Assembly: GCA_900542575.1 (NCBI GenBank)
Contig: UQOE01000003.1
Span: 1 to 64,000, forward strand
Direction: 5' to 3'
From: an uncultured Oscillospiraceae bacterium
Lineage (GTDB): Bacteria; Bacillota; Clostridia; Oscillospirales; Acutalibacteraceae
DNA: 64,000 nt
In this document: in pieces, positions 51,880 through 60,850 of the stretch
How positions within the stretch are numbered: the first letter of the stretch is position 1
Layout: every line of letters starts with the position of its first letter
Translations under genes and position numbers: made by a program
Notes under the pieces: model-generated
Database searches by the model: none
Seen by the model: the letters and a program-made list of their open reading frames with translations, nothing else
Told to the model about the DNA's origin: nothing

Positions 51880-52851
51880 ATGCCGACCAACTATGAAGCC
51901 GCCAAGCGTATCATCGACCGGCGGCGGGACGAGGCGGAGCGCCGGGCGGAAGAAGTCCGCGCGCAGCTGGAGGCACGGTCTCCGGAGCTGAAGCAGATCA
52001 ATATGCAGATGGCACAGGCCGGCCTGCAGGCCTGCCGGGCCGCCATCAGCGGCCGGGAAGACGGCGCGGCCGCCGTGGAACGGCTCCGTCGGCGCAATGC
52101 GGCGCTGAAACAGAGACAGACGGAAATTCTGCAGTCCCTTGGCCAGCCCGCCGACGCTCTGGAGGTCCACTATACGTGTGACCTCTGTCATGACACCGGG
52201 TCCCATGACAACCATTACTGCAAATGTTTCCTGGACCTGGTCAAACAGCTGTCGTATCAGGAACTGAATCAGGCGTCGCCGGCGGCGCACTGCAGCTTTG
52301 GAACCTTTGATCTCGAGCGGTACCGCGGCCTGACGGACCCGGAGACCGGGGAAAATGTCTATGACCACATGCGCAGTATACGAAAGTACTGCATGGACTA
52401 TGCGGACGACTTCAGCCGGAAGTCCGACAGCCTGCTGCTCTACGGCAAAACCGGGCTCGGCAAGACGCATTTGTCCCTGGCCATTGCCAATCGCGCCATT
52501 GACAAGGGGTATCAGGTGCTGTATGGTTCCACCGACAATCTGCTGAAGCAGATTGAGCGGGAGCGGTTTGGGCGCCAGTCCTTCGAGCACTCCCCGGAGG
52601 AGATGATCCTCACGGCGGACCTGCTCATTCTGGATGACCTCGGCGCAGAGTTCCAGTCGAAGTTTACGAAGTCCGCGGTCTACAATATCATCAACACCCG
52701 TATCCTGACGGGACTTCCCACGATCATCAGCACAAACCTCATGTACGACGAAATTGCACAGGTCTATGATGAGCGGGTCTACTCCCGCATCCTGGGCCGC
52801 TATGTCCCGCTTCTGTTTCTGGGCCGGGACGGGCGCCAGTACGAGGCCTGA
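51880..52851 (+). CDS. DnaC/DnaI-like helicase-loader ATPase
   Basis: 323 residues from the ATG at 51880. Coiled N-terminus, Zn-finger-like CDLCHDTGSHDNHYCKCF, then AAA+ ATPase: Walker A LLYGKTGLGKTHLSLAIANR, Walker B LLILDDLGAEFQSKF, sensor region TGLPTIISTNLMYDEI and arginine-finger area ERVYSRILGR. Loads the replicative helicase in Bacillota. Terminator after it at 52872. Confidence 0.9.
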   Translation: MPTNYEAAKRIIDRRRDEAERRAEEVRAQLEARSPELKQINMQMAQAGLQACRAAISGREDGAAAVERLRRRNAALKQRQTEILQSLGQPADALEVHYTCDLCHDTGSHDNHYCKCFLDLVKQLSYQELNQASPAAHCSFGTFDLERYRGLTDPETGENVYDHMRSIRKYCMDYADDFSRKSDSLLLYGKTGLGKTHLSLAIANRAIDKGYQVLYGSTDNLLKQIERERFGRQSFEHSPEEMILTADLLILDDLGAEFQSKFTKSAVYNIINTRILTGLPTIISTNLMYDEIAQVYDERVYSRILGRYVPLLFLGRDGRQYEA

Positions 52852-52871
52852 CAACCGAATGCAAATGCAGC

Positions 52872-52906
52872 GCTGCCCGCGGGTACCCGCAGGCAGCCGC
52901 TTTTTT
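52872..52906 (+). terminator. Terminator between the helicase loader and tex
   Basis: Arms GCTGCCCGCGGG / CCCGCAGGCAGC (one mismatch, TA loop) and six T residues. Confidence 0.85.
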
Positions 52907-52924
52907 CAAAAAGGAGTCGATTCT

Positions 52925-55117
52925 TTGGACATTATCAAGACCATCACCCGGGAATTCTCCCTCCAGGAGTGGCAGGTGGAGAACACCGTCAAACTGCTGG
53001 ACGAGGGCAACACGATCCCCTTTATTGCCCGGTACCGGAAAGAGGCCCACGGCACACTGGATGACCAGGTCATCCGGGGCATCAGCGACCGGCTGACTTA
53101 CTTACGGAACCTCGAAAAGCGCCGGGAGGAGATCGTCTCCTCTGTGGACGAGCAGGGGAAGATGACCGACGAGCTGAAAAAAGCGCTGGACAAGGCCCAG
53201 ACGCTGGCAGAGCTAGAGGACCTATACCGCCCGTACAAACAGAAGCGCCGGACTCGCGCCTCCATTGCGCGGGAGCGGGGACTGGAGCCCCTGGAAGAGG
53301 TCTACTGGAAGGACGAGCTACACGGAAAATCTCTGGAGGAGCTGGCGCACCCTTATCTGGACCCGGAGAAAAAGCTTGTGACCGAAGAGGACTGCATTCA
53401 GGGCGCCAACGATATTCTGGCAGAACAGGTCTCCGACAATGCGGAAATCCGCAAGCGTCTGAAGGAGTCGTTCCTGCACAAGGCCTTCATTGTGACGAAG
53501 GCCGCAAAAGAGGAAGACAGCGTCTATGCGCAGTATTACGATTATAAAGAGAGCGCCGGGCGCATTGCGAACCACCGCATCCTCGCCATCGACCGCGGGG
53601 AAAAAGAGGGCTTTCTGAAGGTCTCTGTCGAATACGATCACGACCGCGCGCTGGAAATCTGCGACCGCGTCGTCGCCGCAGACCGTAAAAAACAGGGCCT
53701 CGGCCGGCCGAGCTACGACGCCGACTGTTTCATTAACGACGCCGTTGAGGACGCCTATGACCGGCTCATCAAGCCGTCGATTGACCGGGAGGTCCGCTCC
53801 ATGCTGACGGAACGGGCAGACGATGACGCCATTCAGGTGTTTGCCCAGAACCTGCGGCCGCTGCTCATGCAGCCGCCGGTCAAAAACAAGGTTGTACTGG
53901 CGCTAGATCCGGGCTACCGCAACGGCTGCAAGTGCGCCGTCGTCGACGGGACCGGCAAGGTGCTGGACACGGGCATCATCTATGTCACAATGGGCGAGAA
54001 GCGCAAAAAGCAGGCGGCCGAGACGGTCAAGGGCTGGATTCACAAATACGGCGTCCAGTGCCTTTCCATCGGCAACGGCACCGCCTCCAGGGAGACGGAG
54101 ATCTTCGCCGCCGATGTCATAAAAGAAGTCCCCGATGACGTCTCGTACATGGTTGTCAGCGAAGCGGGCGCCTCGATCTACTCAGCCTCCAAACTGGCGG
54201 CCGAGGAATTCCCCCAGTTTGACGTCTCTATTCGGAGCGCCGTGTCCATCGCGCGGCGGCTGCAGGACCCGCTGGCCGAGCTGGTCAAGATTGACCCGGA
54301 GAGCATCGGCGTCGGTCAGTATCAGCACGACATGCCGAAGAAACAGCTTTCCGCCGCCCTCGACGGCGTCGTCGAGGACTGCGTCAACGAGGTGGGCGCG
54401 GACCTGAATACCGCTTCCGCCCCGCTGCTCTCCCATATAGCCGGCATCAACAGCACGGTGGCCAAAAACATCGTCGCCTACCGCGAGGAGAACGGCGCCT
54501 TCACCGGGCGCGCCCAGCTGAAAAAGGTCCCGAAGCTCGGCCCGAAGGCCTATGAGCAGTGCGCGGGCTTCCTCCGTGTACCGGAGAGTCGCAACATCCT
54601 GGACAACACCGGCGTGCACCCCGAATCGTACCCGGCGGCCAAAAAGCTGCTGGAACTCAGCGGCTGCACGACTTCCGATGTCAAGAAAGGCAGCCTCGAC
54701 AAAATGCACAGTACGCTGAAGGCCCAGGGCTATGCGAAAGTGGCCGAAGAGGTGGGTGTCGGCGTCCCGACGCTGCAGGATATTGAGCGGGAGCTCTCCC
54801 TGCCGGGCCGCGACCCCCGCGACGAGCTCCCGCCGCCCATGCTCCGCACCGACGTCATGGATCTGAAAGATCTGAAACCCGACATGGAGCTAAAGGGCAC
54901 CGTGCGCAATGTCATCGACTTCGGTGCCTTTGTGGACATCGGAGTCCACCAGGACGGTCTGGTCCACATCTCCCAGATGTCGGACAAGTATATCAGGCAC
55001 CCCTCGGAGGTTGTCTCCGTCGGCGACGTCGTCAACGTCAAAGTGCTGAGCGTAGATGTTGAAAAGGAGCGCATCTCCCTCACTATGAAGGGTGTTCCGC
55101 AGGACGGAGAAAGATAA
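52925..55117 (+). CDS. tex: Tex-type RNA-binding transcription accessory protein
   Basis: 730 residues from a TTG at 52925, 8 nt after AAAAAGGAG; no ATG is close enough. Tex landmarks: NTIPFIARYRKEAHGTLDD, LEDLYRPYKQKRRTRASIAR, YqgF-like LALDPGYRNGCKCAVVDG, HhH region LSHIAGINSTVAKNIVAYRE and a C-terminal S1 domain KGTVRNVIDFGAFVDIGVHQ, DGLVHISQMSDKYI. Binds nucleic acid and supports transcription of some genes. Full length for the family. Confidence 0.92.
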   Translation: MDIIKTITREFSLQEWQVENTVKLLDEGNTIPFIARYRKEAHGTLDDQVIRGISDRLTYLRNLEKRREEIVSSVDEQGKMTDELKKALDKAQTLAELEDLYRPYKQKRRTRASIARERGLEPLEEVYWKDELHGKSLEELAHPYLDPEKKLVTEEDCIQGANDILAEQVSDNAEIRKRLKESFLHKAFIVTKAAKEEDSVYAQYYDYKESAGRIANHRILAIDRGEKEGFLKVSVEYDHDRALEICDRVVAADRKKQGLGRPSYDADCFINDAVEDAYDRLIKPSIDREVRSMLTERADDDAIQVFAQNLRPLLMQPPVKNKVVLALDPGYRNGCKCAVVDGTGKVLDTGIIYVTMGEKRKKQAAETVKGWIHKYGVQCLSIGNGTASRETEIFAADVIKEVPDDVSYMVVSEAGASIYSASKLAAEEFPQFDVSIRSAVSIARRLQDPLAELVKIDPESIGVGQYQHDMPKKQLSAALDGVVEDCVNEVGADLNTASAPLLSHIAGINSTVAKNIVAYREENGAFTGRAQLKKVPKLGPKAYEQCAGFLRVPESRNILDNTGVHPESYPAAKKLLELSGCTTSDVKKGSLDKMHSTLKAQGYAKVAEEVGVGVPTLQDIERELSLPGRDPRDELPPPMLRTDVMDLKDLKPDMELKGTVRNVIDFGAFVDIGVHQDGLVHISQMSDKYIRHPSEVVSVGDVVNVKVLSVDVEKERISLTMKGVPQDGER

Positions 55118-55126
55118 GGTGAGCGT

Positions 55127-56008
55127 ATGAATCCGCTGAACCGCAGCGCAAAAAAGATTGCCGACGGGCTGATTCATCCCCATGCCTTTTCCTACGACAA
55201 AGGGCTGCAGGATGCAGAGCGGCACGGCGGTCTGCTGGAGTCGGACTTCCTGGATATGGACGAGACCATGGAGATCTTTCCGGTTGAATCCGGCCGCTAC
55301 ATCTTCCTGACCTATATGACCTGCCCGCCGAGCTATGAGCGCGGTGACGGCCGGGAACGCGCCGTCATCCTGTCCCACGGTCACAACCGAAATATGTACT
55401 TCAGCCTGAAATATGCCCGTATCTACTACGAGCTGGGCTATAAGGTCCTGATCTTTGACCACCGCGGCCACGCCAACTCCGCTTTCTGGCCCTGCACCAT
55501 GGGGCCGGAGGAGGGGGCCGATCTCGCCGGAATCGCCTCTCACGTGCGATCCATCCTCGGACCGAACGCACTCATCGGCGTCCACGGCGAGTCCATGGGG
55601 GCCGCCGCCATCTGCTGCGCCATGCCGGAGCTGTCGAAGTCCCTTGACTTTGCGGTCTGCGACTGTGCCTACGCAGATTTTTCATCTGTGCTGGCGCAGC
55701 GGGTGCACAGCCCCAAAATGCGGGAGCGTGTTTTTGCACAGGCAGCGGCGGAGGGCGTCTCTCTTGAAAAGGTCTGTCCGATTGACGGTGTCCGGAATGC
55801 ACCTGCAGATTTCCCGGTCTGCTTTGTCCAGGGCGGCCGTGATACCCTCGTGACCCCGGACCACCTGGAACAGCTTTATTCGGCCAAACAGGGAAAAAAG
55901 GACAAGATGCTGTTCCCGCGCGCCGACCACGCACACAGCATCGATAAGTATGGAAGGATCTACCGCGAGCGGATTCACTCGTTCCTCCGTACTTTCGTGG
56001 AGGAATAA
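55127..56008 (+). CDS. Alpha/beta hydrolase
   Basis: 293 residues. RAVILSHGHNRNMYFSLKYA, KVLIFDHRGHANSAFW, nucleophile elbow GVHGESMGAAAICCA, acid FVQGGRDTLVTPDHL and His in ADHAHSIDKYG make a complete catalytic triad. Resembles BAAT/YqkD-type hydrolases. Substrate unknown. 9 bp after tex. Confidence 0.85.
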   Translation: MNPLNRSAKKIADGLIHPHAFSYDKGLQDAERHGGLLESDFLDMDETMEIFPVESGRYIFLTYMTCPPSYERGDGRERAVILSHGHNRNMYFSLKYARIYYELGYKVLIFDHRGHANSAFWPCTMGPEEGADLAGIASHVRSILGPNALIGVHGESMGAAAICCAMPELSKSLDFAVCDCAYADFSSVLAQRVHSPKMRERVFAQAAAEGVSLEKVCPIDGVRNAPADFPVCFVQGGRDTLVTPDHLEQLYSAKQGKKDKMLFPRADHAHSIDKYGRIYRERIHSFLRTFVEE

Positions 56009-56011
56009 CCG

Positions 56012-56206
56012 ATGAGCTACCCGAAACTGGACGCGTCCACGCCGGAAGAGCGGTTCGCGTTTATTCAGAAAACCTATCACTGCATTGCGGACTGCGACAT
56101 GTGCGGCATCTGTGCGGCGCTGAAGGGTCTGACCCCCGAGGTCGCTTTCCAGGATTACATTGACGGAAAAGCCGATTACCCGGACGTCGCTGCCCGCTAC
56201 CGCTGA
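56012..56206 (+). CDS. Small Cys-motif protein, function unknown
   Basis: 64 residues, starting 3 bp after the hydrolase stop. Contains CIADCDMCGICAALKGLTPE (four Cys in ten residues), which could bind a metal. EERFAFIQKTYHC and FQDYIDGKADYPDV flank it. No family recognised. Coupled position suggests a functional link to the hydrolase. Confidence 0.65.
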   Translation: MSYPKLDASTPEERFAFIQKTYHCIADCDMCGICAALKGLTPEVAFQDYIDGKADYPDVAARYR

Positions 56207-56228
56207 ACCCGGAGGTTATTCCATTTTT

Positions 56229-57047
56229 ATGCATCTTTCCAGACGAATTCTCTCTCTTCTCCTGGCCGTTCTCATGACCGCCGTTCCCGTCTCTGCCGCA
56301 TCTTCAGAAACCCGCTATGTTGTTCCGAGCGAGGTACAGAACACGTATACGAAGGGCGCCTACCAGGTGAGCATTGAGAGCAGTACCCGGACGCTCTATT
56401 ATGAATCGCGCGGGGGTATTGCCGACGGGGTCAGCTGGGCGTTCGGCCCGCTGTGCTTTGTGAGCCGGGTCAACCGAAGCATTATGCTCCTGTCCGGCGA
56501 GCCGGCCATCTTCTATGCCATGGCCGACGTGTTCCGCTTTGGCCGGGTGACCTCCCTGATCCTCTCCGATTCGGGAGAGGTCCAGGAAAAATATACGTTT
56601 ACCCGCGACCCGGAGCGAAATCTGGTGACGAAAGTGGAGGAAGAGACGCCGAGTGCTTCGGTCACCTACAACATCTCCTATGACCGTTCTTCTACCATCC
56701 ATTCCATTGCCCGGGAGCGCAGGGGGCGGCCCGTAGAACGGGATGTCTACCATTTCAGCGGAGAAAATGCGGTCTCCGTCTCCAAACAGCGAAACGGAAA
56801 GACGGTGAGCTGCAAGGTGGAGACCAACAGCAAAGGGCTCCCGCTGTCCTGCGGCGGGGTCCGCTATGACTATAACAGCGACGGCTATCCGACAAAGATC
56901 TCCTATGAGGAGGCCGGGTACCGCTATTCGCTGGATTTCACCTATTACAGCGAACAGCACCTTCTGAAGAGCGCAGTCCAGAAGGACAACGCGGACGGGC
57001 GCAGCCATACCCGGAGCTACTCGTATCACTATGCGCATTTAGGATAG
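56229..57047 (+). CDS. Secreted protein with YD-like repeats, function unknown
   Basis: 272 residues from the ATG at 56229; GGAGG is 14 nt upstream, rather far. Signal peptide HLSRRILSLLLAVLMTAVPV with cleavage after VSA (about 24). The mature chain has repeated strands (YTFTRDPERNLVTKVEEETP, YNISYDRSSTIHSIARERRG, VRYDYNSDGYPTKISYEEAG), reminiscent of RHS/YD-repeat-like beta sequences. No enzyme motif seen. Confidence 0.7.
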   Translation: MHLSRRILSLLLAVLMTAVPVSAASSETRYVVPSEVQNTYTKGAYQVSIESSTRTLYYESRGGIADGVSWAFGPLCFVSRVNRSIMLLSGEPAIFYAMADVFRFGRVTSLILSDSGEVQEKYTFTRDPERNLVTKVEEETPSASVTYNISYDRSSTIHSIARERRGRPVERDVYHFSGENAVSVSKQRNGKTVSCKVETNSKGLPLSCGGVRYDYNSDGYPTKISYEEAGYRYSLDFTYYSEQHLLKSAVQKDNADGRSHTRSYSYHYAHLG

Positions 57048-57087
57048 AAAAAGCACCCCGATTCCGCTGCGGCGGAACCGGGGTGCT
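57046..57087. terminator. Strong hairpin terminator, best suited to the leftward transcript
   Basis: 16-bp arms AGCACCCCGATTCCGC / GCGGAACCGGGGTGCT with one mismatch; on the minus strand it is followed by CTTTTTC. It also ends the rightward secreted-protein gene by position. Confidence 0.75.
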
Positions 57088-57132
57088 GCTGTGCATGTCC
57101 TTGTTTTCTGCGGCTGATTTTTCCGAATTCAT

Positions 57133-57650
57133 TCATGACGGAGCCAGGGCACTGCGTTTTGCCCTGTCGGCGACCGGGAACTTCGTTCTTTTGAGGGATT
57201 CTTCCAGACCCGGAATGAGGGCATAGCCATTCGTCGTGAACATCTTTTTCTTCTCGGCGGAGGTGAGCTCCGGTGTCTTCTCGAGCTGGCCGTCCAGTGC
57301 GACGCAGGCGATGCTCGGAGTGTAGGGACAGTCAGATCCGTAGAGGAAGTGACTGGTGGGGATATCCATCTTCATATCGTGGATCTGCTTCGGGGCGGAG
57401 AAGCCGGCGGTATCAAAGTAGCAGTGCTTCAGGGCGCCGAAGTAGTCGAGCTTTTTGTCGCTGCCGTTCTTTTTGACCTGGACGGAGAAAGAATTGAATC
57501 GATCGGAGAGGATCGTGATAAAGGAGGAGCCGTGGGGCCAGATCCACTGGATGTTCGGGTACTTGAGGAACTTGTCGTTCCAGACCATGTTGGTGAAGGC
57601 GCGGGTGGTGTCCATCAGGAAGTCCATGACCGGGATCGGCATATCCGGCA
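57133..57650 (-). pseudogene. Amidohydrolase, C-terminal remnant
   Basis: C-terminal half of an ACMSD/resorcylate-decarboxylase-like amidohydrolase: PVMDFLMDTTRAFTNMVWND, YPNIQWIWPHGSSFITILSD, CYFDTAGFSA and FLYGSDCPYTPS (Asp ligand). The N-terminal half with the first metal His pair is missing; the frame upstream of about 57650 does not look like this family. A start at the ATG in PVMDFL is possible, but the protein would be incomplete. Confidence 0.7.
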
Positions 57651-57756
57651 CGGCATCGCAATCGTCCTTCTCGCCGTCGCGATGTACTTCCTGTTTCGCC
57701 CAATGCCCAGGAATATCAATACGAACGGCAAAGTTACCGCAGAAGCAGAGGCATAG
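57650..57756 (+). pseudogene. Membrane-protein C-terminal remnant
   Basis: On the plus strand the sequence encodes HGIAIVLLAVAMYFLFRPMP then RNINTNGKVTAEAEA and a stop: one membrane segment and a tail of a permease whose start is gone. Its left end coincides with the broken end of the opposite-strand amidohydrolase. It ends 3 nt before the HMA gene, so it was probably that gene's upstream partner. Confidence 0.5.
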
Positions 57757-57759
57757 CTC

Positions 57760-58017
57760 ATGTATAAAAATGTTGTTGGCGTCGACGGCATGATGTGCGG
57801 CATGTGCGAAGCGCACATTGCAGATGCCATTCGAGCCGCTTTTCCAGACGCACAGAAAGTTGTCGCCTCCCGGAAAAAGAAACAGGCCGCCTTCCTCACG
57901 GAAGAGCCTGCCCCGGAAGACACGGTGAAAAAGGCCATTGAGGACACAGGCCATCATTACCTGGGTTTCTCCAGTGAGCCCTATGAGAAAAAACACCTGT
58001 TCGGACACAAATCCTGA
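57760..58017 (+). CDS. Heavy-metal-associated (HMA) domain protein
   Basis: 85 residues. VVGVDGMMCGMCEAHIADAI contains the metal-binding M-x-C-x2-C motif, followed by a ferredoxin-like fold (VVASRKKKQAAFLTEEPAPE, VKKAIEDTGHHYLG). Copper-chaperone-like metal binding. Its former operon partner upstream is a remnant. Confidence 0.85.
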   Translation: MYKNVVGVDGMMCGMCEAHIADAIRAAFPDAQKVVASRKKKQAAFLTEEPAPEDTVKKAIEDTGHHYLGFSSEPYEKKHLFGHKS

Positions 58018-58019
58018 CA

Positions 58020-58063
58020 TGAAAACCGCCGTCCGGCCATAAGAGCCGGGCGGCGGTTATTTC
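58020..58063. terminator. Bidirectional hairpin between HMA and Smr genes
   Basis: Arms AACCGCCGTCCGG / CCGGGCGGCGGTT with one G-U wobble; short T-stretches on both sides. Confidence 0.7.
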
Positions 58064-58068
58064 TGCTG

Positions 58069-58314
58069 TTATAATTCCCGAATGACGAGGATGGTGACGC
58101 CCGGGTTGTCGCCGGGCATGATGCGGCGTACTTTGGGGTGTCTGCGGTAGCGGTACTGGATCATACTGCGGATGGCGGTGCCGCCATGGTAGCCGTGGAT
58201 GAGTCGAACCTGGTAGACCGAGGGGGAGAGGCGGCGCAGGACGCGGTCGATTTCCACCTGGGCCTGGTCGGCGGTGAGGCCGTGCAGGTCGACGTCAACA
58301 AAGGCGCTGCTCAT
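58069..58314 (-). CDS. Smr-domain protein
   Basis: 81 residues, a stand-alone Smr domain: VDLHGLTADQAQVEIDRVLR, VRLIHGYHGGTAIRSMIQYR (the T-A-I-R form of the usual T-G-x-L-R loop) and a closing GVTILVIREL. Smr domains nick or cleave nucleic acids. The ATG overlaps the asnS stop (ATGA). Confidence 0.85.
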   Translation of the reverse strand: MSSAFVDVDLHGLTADQAQVEIDRVLRRLSPSVYQVRLIHGYHGGTAIRSMIQYRYRRHPKVRRIMPGDNPGVTILVIREL

Positions 58315-59702
58315 CGGATGCTGCCGACGGTGCGCGGATAGAGGATGACGTCACGGATGTTCTGCATGCCGGTGGTGTACATGACCATGCGCTCAAAGCC
58401 AAGGCCGTATCCGCCGTGGGGGACGGAGCCGAACTTGCGGAGGTCGAGATAGTCGCTGTAGGAGGAGAGGTCCATGCCGCGCTTGTTCATCTCGGCGACG
58501 AGTTTGTCGTAGTCGGCCTCACGCTCGGAGCCGCCGATGATTTCGCCGACGCCCGGGACCAGCAGGTCGGAGGCGGCAACGGTCTTGCCGTCTGCATTCT
58601 GTTTCATGTAGAAGGCCTTGATGTCCTTCGGGTAGTCGATGACGAAGACCGGCTTGTTGAAGACTTTTTCGGTGAGATAGCGCTCGTGCTCGGTCTGGAG
58701 GTCGATGCCCCACTCAACCGGGAACTTGAAGTCCACCGGCGCCTTTTTCAGGAGCTCGATAGCTTTGGTGTACTCCAGGACCTCAAAGTCATTGTTGATG
58801 ACATTGTCCAGCTTCTGGAGCAGCCCCTTCTCAATACGCTTGTCGAAGAAAGCCATTTCATCCGGGCATTTCTCGAGGGTCTCGGTGATGATGGATTTGA
58901 CCATGTCCTCGGCGACCTCCAGGACGTCCGGGAGCTCCGCAAACGCAATTTCGGGCTCGACGTGCCAGAACTCGGCGACGTGGCGCTGGGTGTTGGATTT
59001 CTCAGCGCGGAAGGACGGGCCGAAGGTGTAGATTTTTCCGAATGCCATGGCGGCGACTTCGCCCTCGAGCTGTCCGGAGACGGAGAGACCGGCCTTTTTG
59101 CCGAAGAAGTCTTCCGCGTAGTAGTCGTCGGCCGTCTCATAGTTTTTTGCGGCCTCGTAGCCCTGGGTGGTGACCTCGAACATTTCGCCGGCGCCCTCCG
59201 CGTCGGAGCCGGTGATCAGCGGCGTGTTGACGTAGGTATAGCCGTTGCTCTGGAAATAGCGGTGAATGGCGGCGGCCAGCGTGGAGCGGACGTGGAAGAC
59301 CGCGTTGAACGTGTTGGCGCGGACGCGGAGCTGCGGCATGGTGCGCAGGAACTCCATCGTGTGGCGCTTCTTCTGGAGCGGGTAGTCGGAGGGGCAGGTG
59401 CCGAGGACTGTAATTTCCTTGGCGTTGATCTCTACGCCGCCCTCTTTATTGACTGCGGAGGGAACGACGGTGCCGAGAACCTTGAGGGACGTGCCGAGTG
59501 CCAGCGCGGTCTTCAGGTCGGTGCCTTCGAAATCCTTTTTATTGATAACAATCTGGAGATGTTTGAACGTGGTGCCGTCGTTGAGCTCAGCGAATGCCAT
59601 GTTCTTGGAGTCGCGGGAAGTGCGGACCCAGCCGCAGACCGTGACGTCCTTCTGCAGATACTGCTCATCGGACATAATGTCCCTGATGTCAATATGTTTC
59701 AT
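58311..59702 (-). CDS. asnS: Asparaginyl-tRNA synthetase
   Basis: 463 residues from the ATG at 59702. OB-fold anticodon-binding domain (VTVCGWVRTSRDSKNMAFAE), class II motif 2 FRAEKSNTQRHVAEFWHVEP, and motif 3 GGYGLGFERMVMYTTG. DYPKDIKAFYMKQNADGKTV is typical of AsnRS rather than AspRS. Charges tRNA-Asn directly. A long antisense open frame here is a composition artefact. Confidence 0.95.
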   Translation of the reverse strand: MKHIDIRDIMSDEQYLQKDVTVCGWVRTSRDSKNMAFAELNDGTTFKHLQIVINKKDFEGTDLKTALALGTSLKVLGTVVPSAVNKEGGVEINAKEITVLGTCPSDYPLQKKRHTMEFLRTMPQLRVRANTFNAVFHVRSTLAAAIHRYFQSNGYTYVNTPLITGSDAEGAGEMFEVTTQGYEAAKNYETADDYYAEDFFGKKAGLSVSGQLEGEVAAMAFGKIYTFGPSFRAEKSNTQRHVAEFWHVEPEIAFAELPDVLEVAEDMVKSIITETLEKCPDEMAFFDKRIEKGLLQKLDNVINNDFEVLEYTKAIELLKKAPVDFKFPVEWGIDLQTEHERYLTEKVFNKPVFVIDYPKDIKAFYMKQNADGKTVAASDLLVPGVGEIIGGSEREADYDKLVAEMNKRGMDLSSYSDYLDLRKFGSVPHGGYGLGFERMVMYTTGMQNIRDVILYPRTVGSIR

Positions 59703-59792
59703 GTTCAACAGACCTCTTTCATCCTCGGATTCGGGAAAATAAATATGGGGCGATTATACCATAGGCGGGACAAATTGGAAAGCGGCGGGCAA

Positions 59793-60593
59793 TTATTCGA
59801 CAACCGGGATCTGCATCTGAATCTTTATCCAGGGCGCCGTTTCGGCTGCATTCAGCATCAGGATGCCGAAGATCTGGTTGCCCCGGCGGAGCTCTCCCGA
59901 CGTCAGGTTCCGGCTCAGTACCTGGAGACGGTTCCAGGCCTTATCGCAGATACTGACATTGGCGCTGTAGAACGGGCCTGCTGGAATCTCGGTGTCCTCT
60001 TTCAGGTCCAGTCCGCTCATGACCATGAGATAGTTCTCACTGAGGGAGAGATAGAGGTCGATGGCATCTGGACGAAAGTCCAGGAGGACATCGGCAAACA
60101 GAAGCAGGCGGGCATCGGAAAATTTCTGCCAGGGTCCTGGGAACATCTCAACAGAGCCATTCTGATAACTGCTGATTTGAAACAGCCTGCGGCGGGGCAG
60201 ATGCTGCAGACCGGTCTGGTCTGCTCTTCCGAGGAAATCATCTATGCGGCGGATCAGGGGAGTGTCCTGCTGCAGCTTATTCCGAAGAGCCTGCTGATAG
60301 TTTTTCAGATGCTCTATTTGGCTGGAGGTGCTTCGGAGAAAAGACGAAACTTCTTTGACCGGAAGGCCTGTCTCTCTGCAATATTGAATCTGCATAAAAG
60401 TAAGCAAATCATAGATAGAGTATTCCCGATAGTTGTTTTTGGGGTTCCGCTTCGGCTTGACCGCCCCGCATTTTTCGTAATAGCGGATGGTCTCCGGTTT
60501 CAGATTCAGCAGTTTCGAAATTTCCTGAATACGGTAATATATAATAACAACCCCTTTATTTGCAAAACACAGGTCTGTCAAATATTTTAACAC
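59793..60593 (-). CDS. MerR-family transcriptional regulator
   Basis: Up to 266 residues. MerR helix-turn-helix YRIQEISKLLNLKPETIRYY, EKCGAVKPKRNPKNNYREYS, then a helical linker and a long C-terminal domain (about 120-250) of unknown ligand type. The start is unclear: the homology begins at IYYRIQ, with AAAGGGG 5-8 nt before ATT/ATA codons; the first ordinary start in frame is GTG at 60593, 18 codons earlier. Divergent from the metY leader, so it may also regulate that promoter. Confidence 0.8.
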   Translation of the reverse strand: MLKYLTDLCFANKGVVIIYYRIQEISKLLNLKPETIRYYEKCGAVKPKRNPKNNYREYSIYDLLTFMQIQYCRETGLPVKEVSSFLRSTSSQIEHLKNYQQALRNKLQQDTPLIRRIDDFLGRADQTGLQHLPRRRLFQISSYQNGSVEMFPGPWQKFSDARLLLFADVLLDFRPDAIDLYLSLSENYLMVMSGLDLKEDTEIPAGPFYSANVSICDKAWNRLQVLSRNLTSGELRRGNQIFGILMLNAAETAPWIKIQMQIPVVE

Positions 60594-60626
60594 ACCCGTA
60601 CAAATGAGAAAATTGCCAATTTCCTA

Positions 60627-60655
60627 TTGACATGGTGGGAAAGCTATGGTACATT
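60627..60655 (+). promoter_or_regulatory. Promoter of the leader-metY transcript
   Basis: TTGACA, 17 bp, TACATT. Transcription would begin near 60662, giving a leader of about 190 nt before metY. Inverted CCTATTG / CAATAGG copies at 60624 and 60669 flank the -10 region and may be an operator. Confidence 0.65.
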
Positions 60656-60720
60656 AAACCCAGCAAATCAATAGGAAAACTTTCCGAGACATCTGAGAGT
60701 CCGGTAAGGAGGAAATATCC

Positions 60721-60795
60721 ATGAAATCCCAAAGCCTGCTGCAATGTCTTCTGCGGTCCAATTATCGAAACGGGCGAATGTGCTGTTGCCAGTAA
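60721..60795 (+). CDS. 24-codon Cys-rich leader peptide upstream of metY
   Basis: Begins MKSQSLLQCLL and ends NYRNGRMCCCQ before TAA. It has the best possible ribosome site (AAGGAGG, 7 nt spacing) and lies between the metY promoter and metY. Three consecutive Cys codons (TGC TGT TGC, 60781-60789) sit two codons before the stop, a typical regulatory leader design. GCCAGTAA at its 3' end can pair with the metY start region (TTACTATGGC, 60846-60855) with a 2-nt bulge. Proposed role: cysteine-sensing cis-acting leader. Too short to be a likely enzyme. Confidence 0.75.
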   Translation: MKSQSLLQCLLRSNYRNGRMCCCQ

Positions 60796-60850
60796 CTGTG
60801 AACGACAAACCGACCCATTTATGACAATTTGATTCTGAGAGGTATTTACT

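Noticed and set aside
58416..60590. A 724-codon open frame on the plus strand opposite asnS and the MerR gene
   Set aside because: It is antisense to two clear protein genes, has no ribosome site or recognisable domain, and is explained by GC-rich codon structure of the other strand.
60656..60850. SAM riboswitch or T-box upstream of metY
   Set aside because: No recognisable SAM-box or T-box core (no AGAGAG/GGTGGNACCGCG-type motifs) and no terminator hairpin in the leader; the Cys leader ORF explains the region better.
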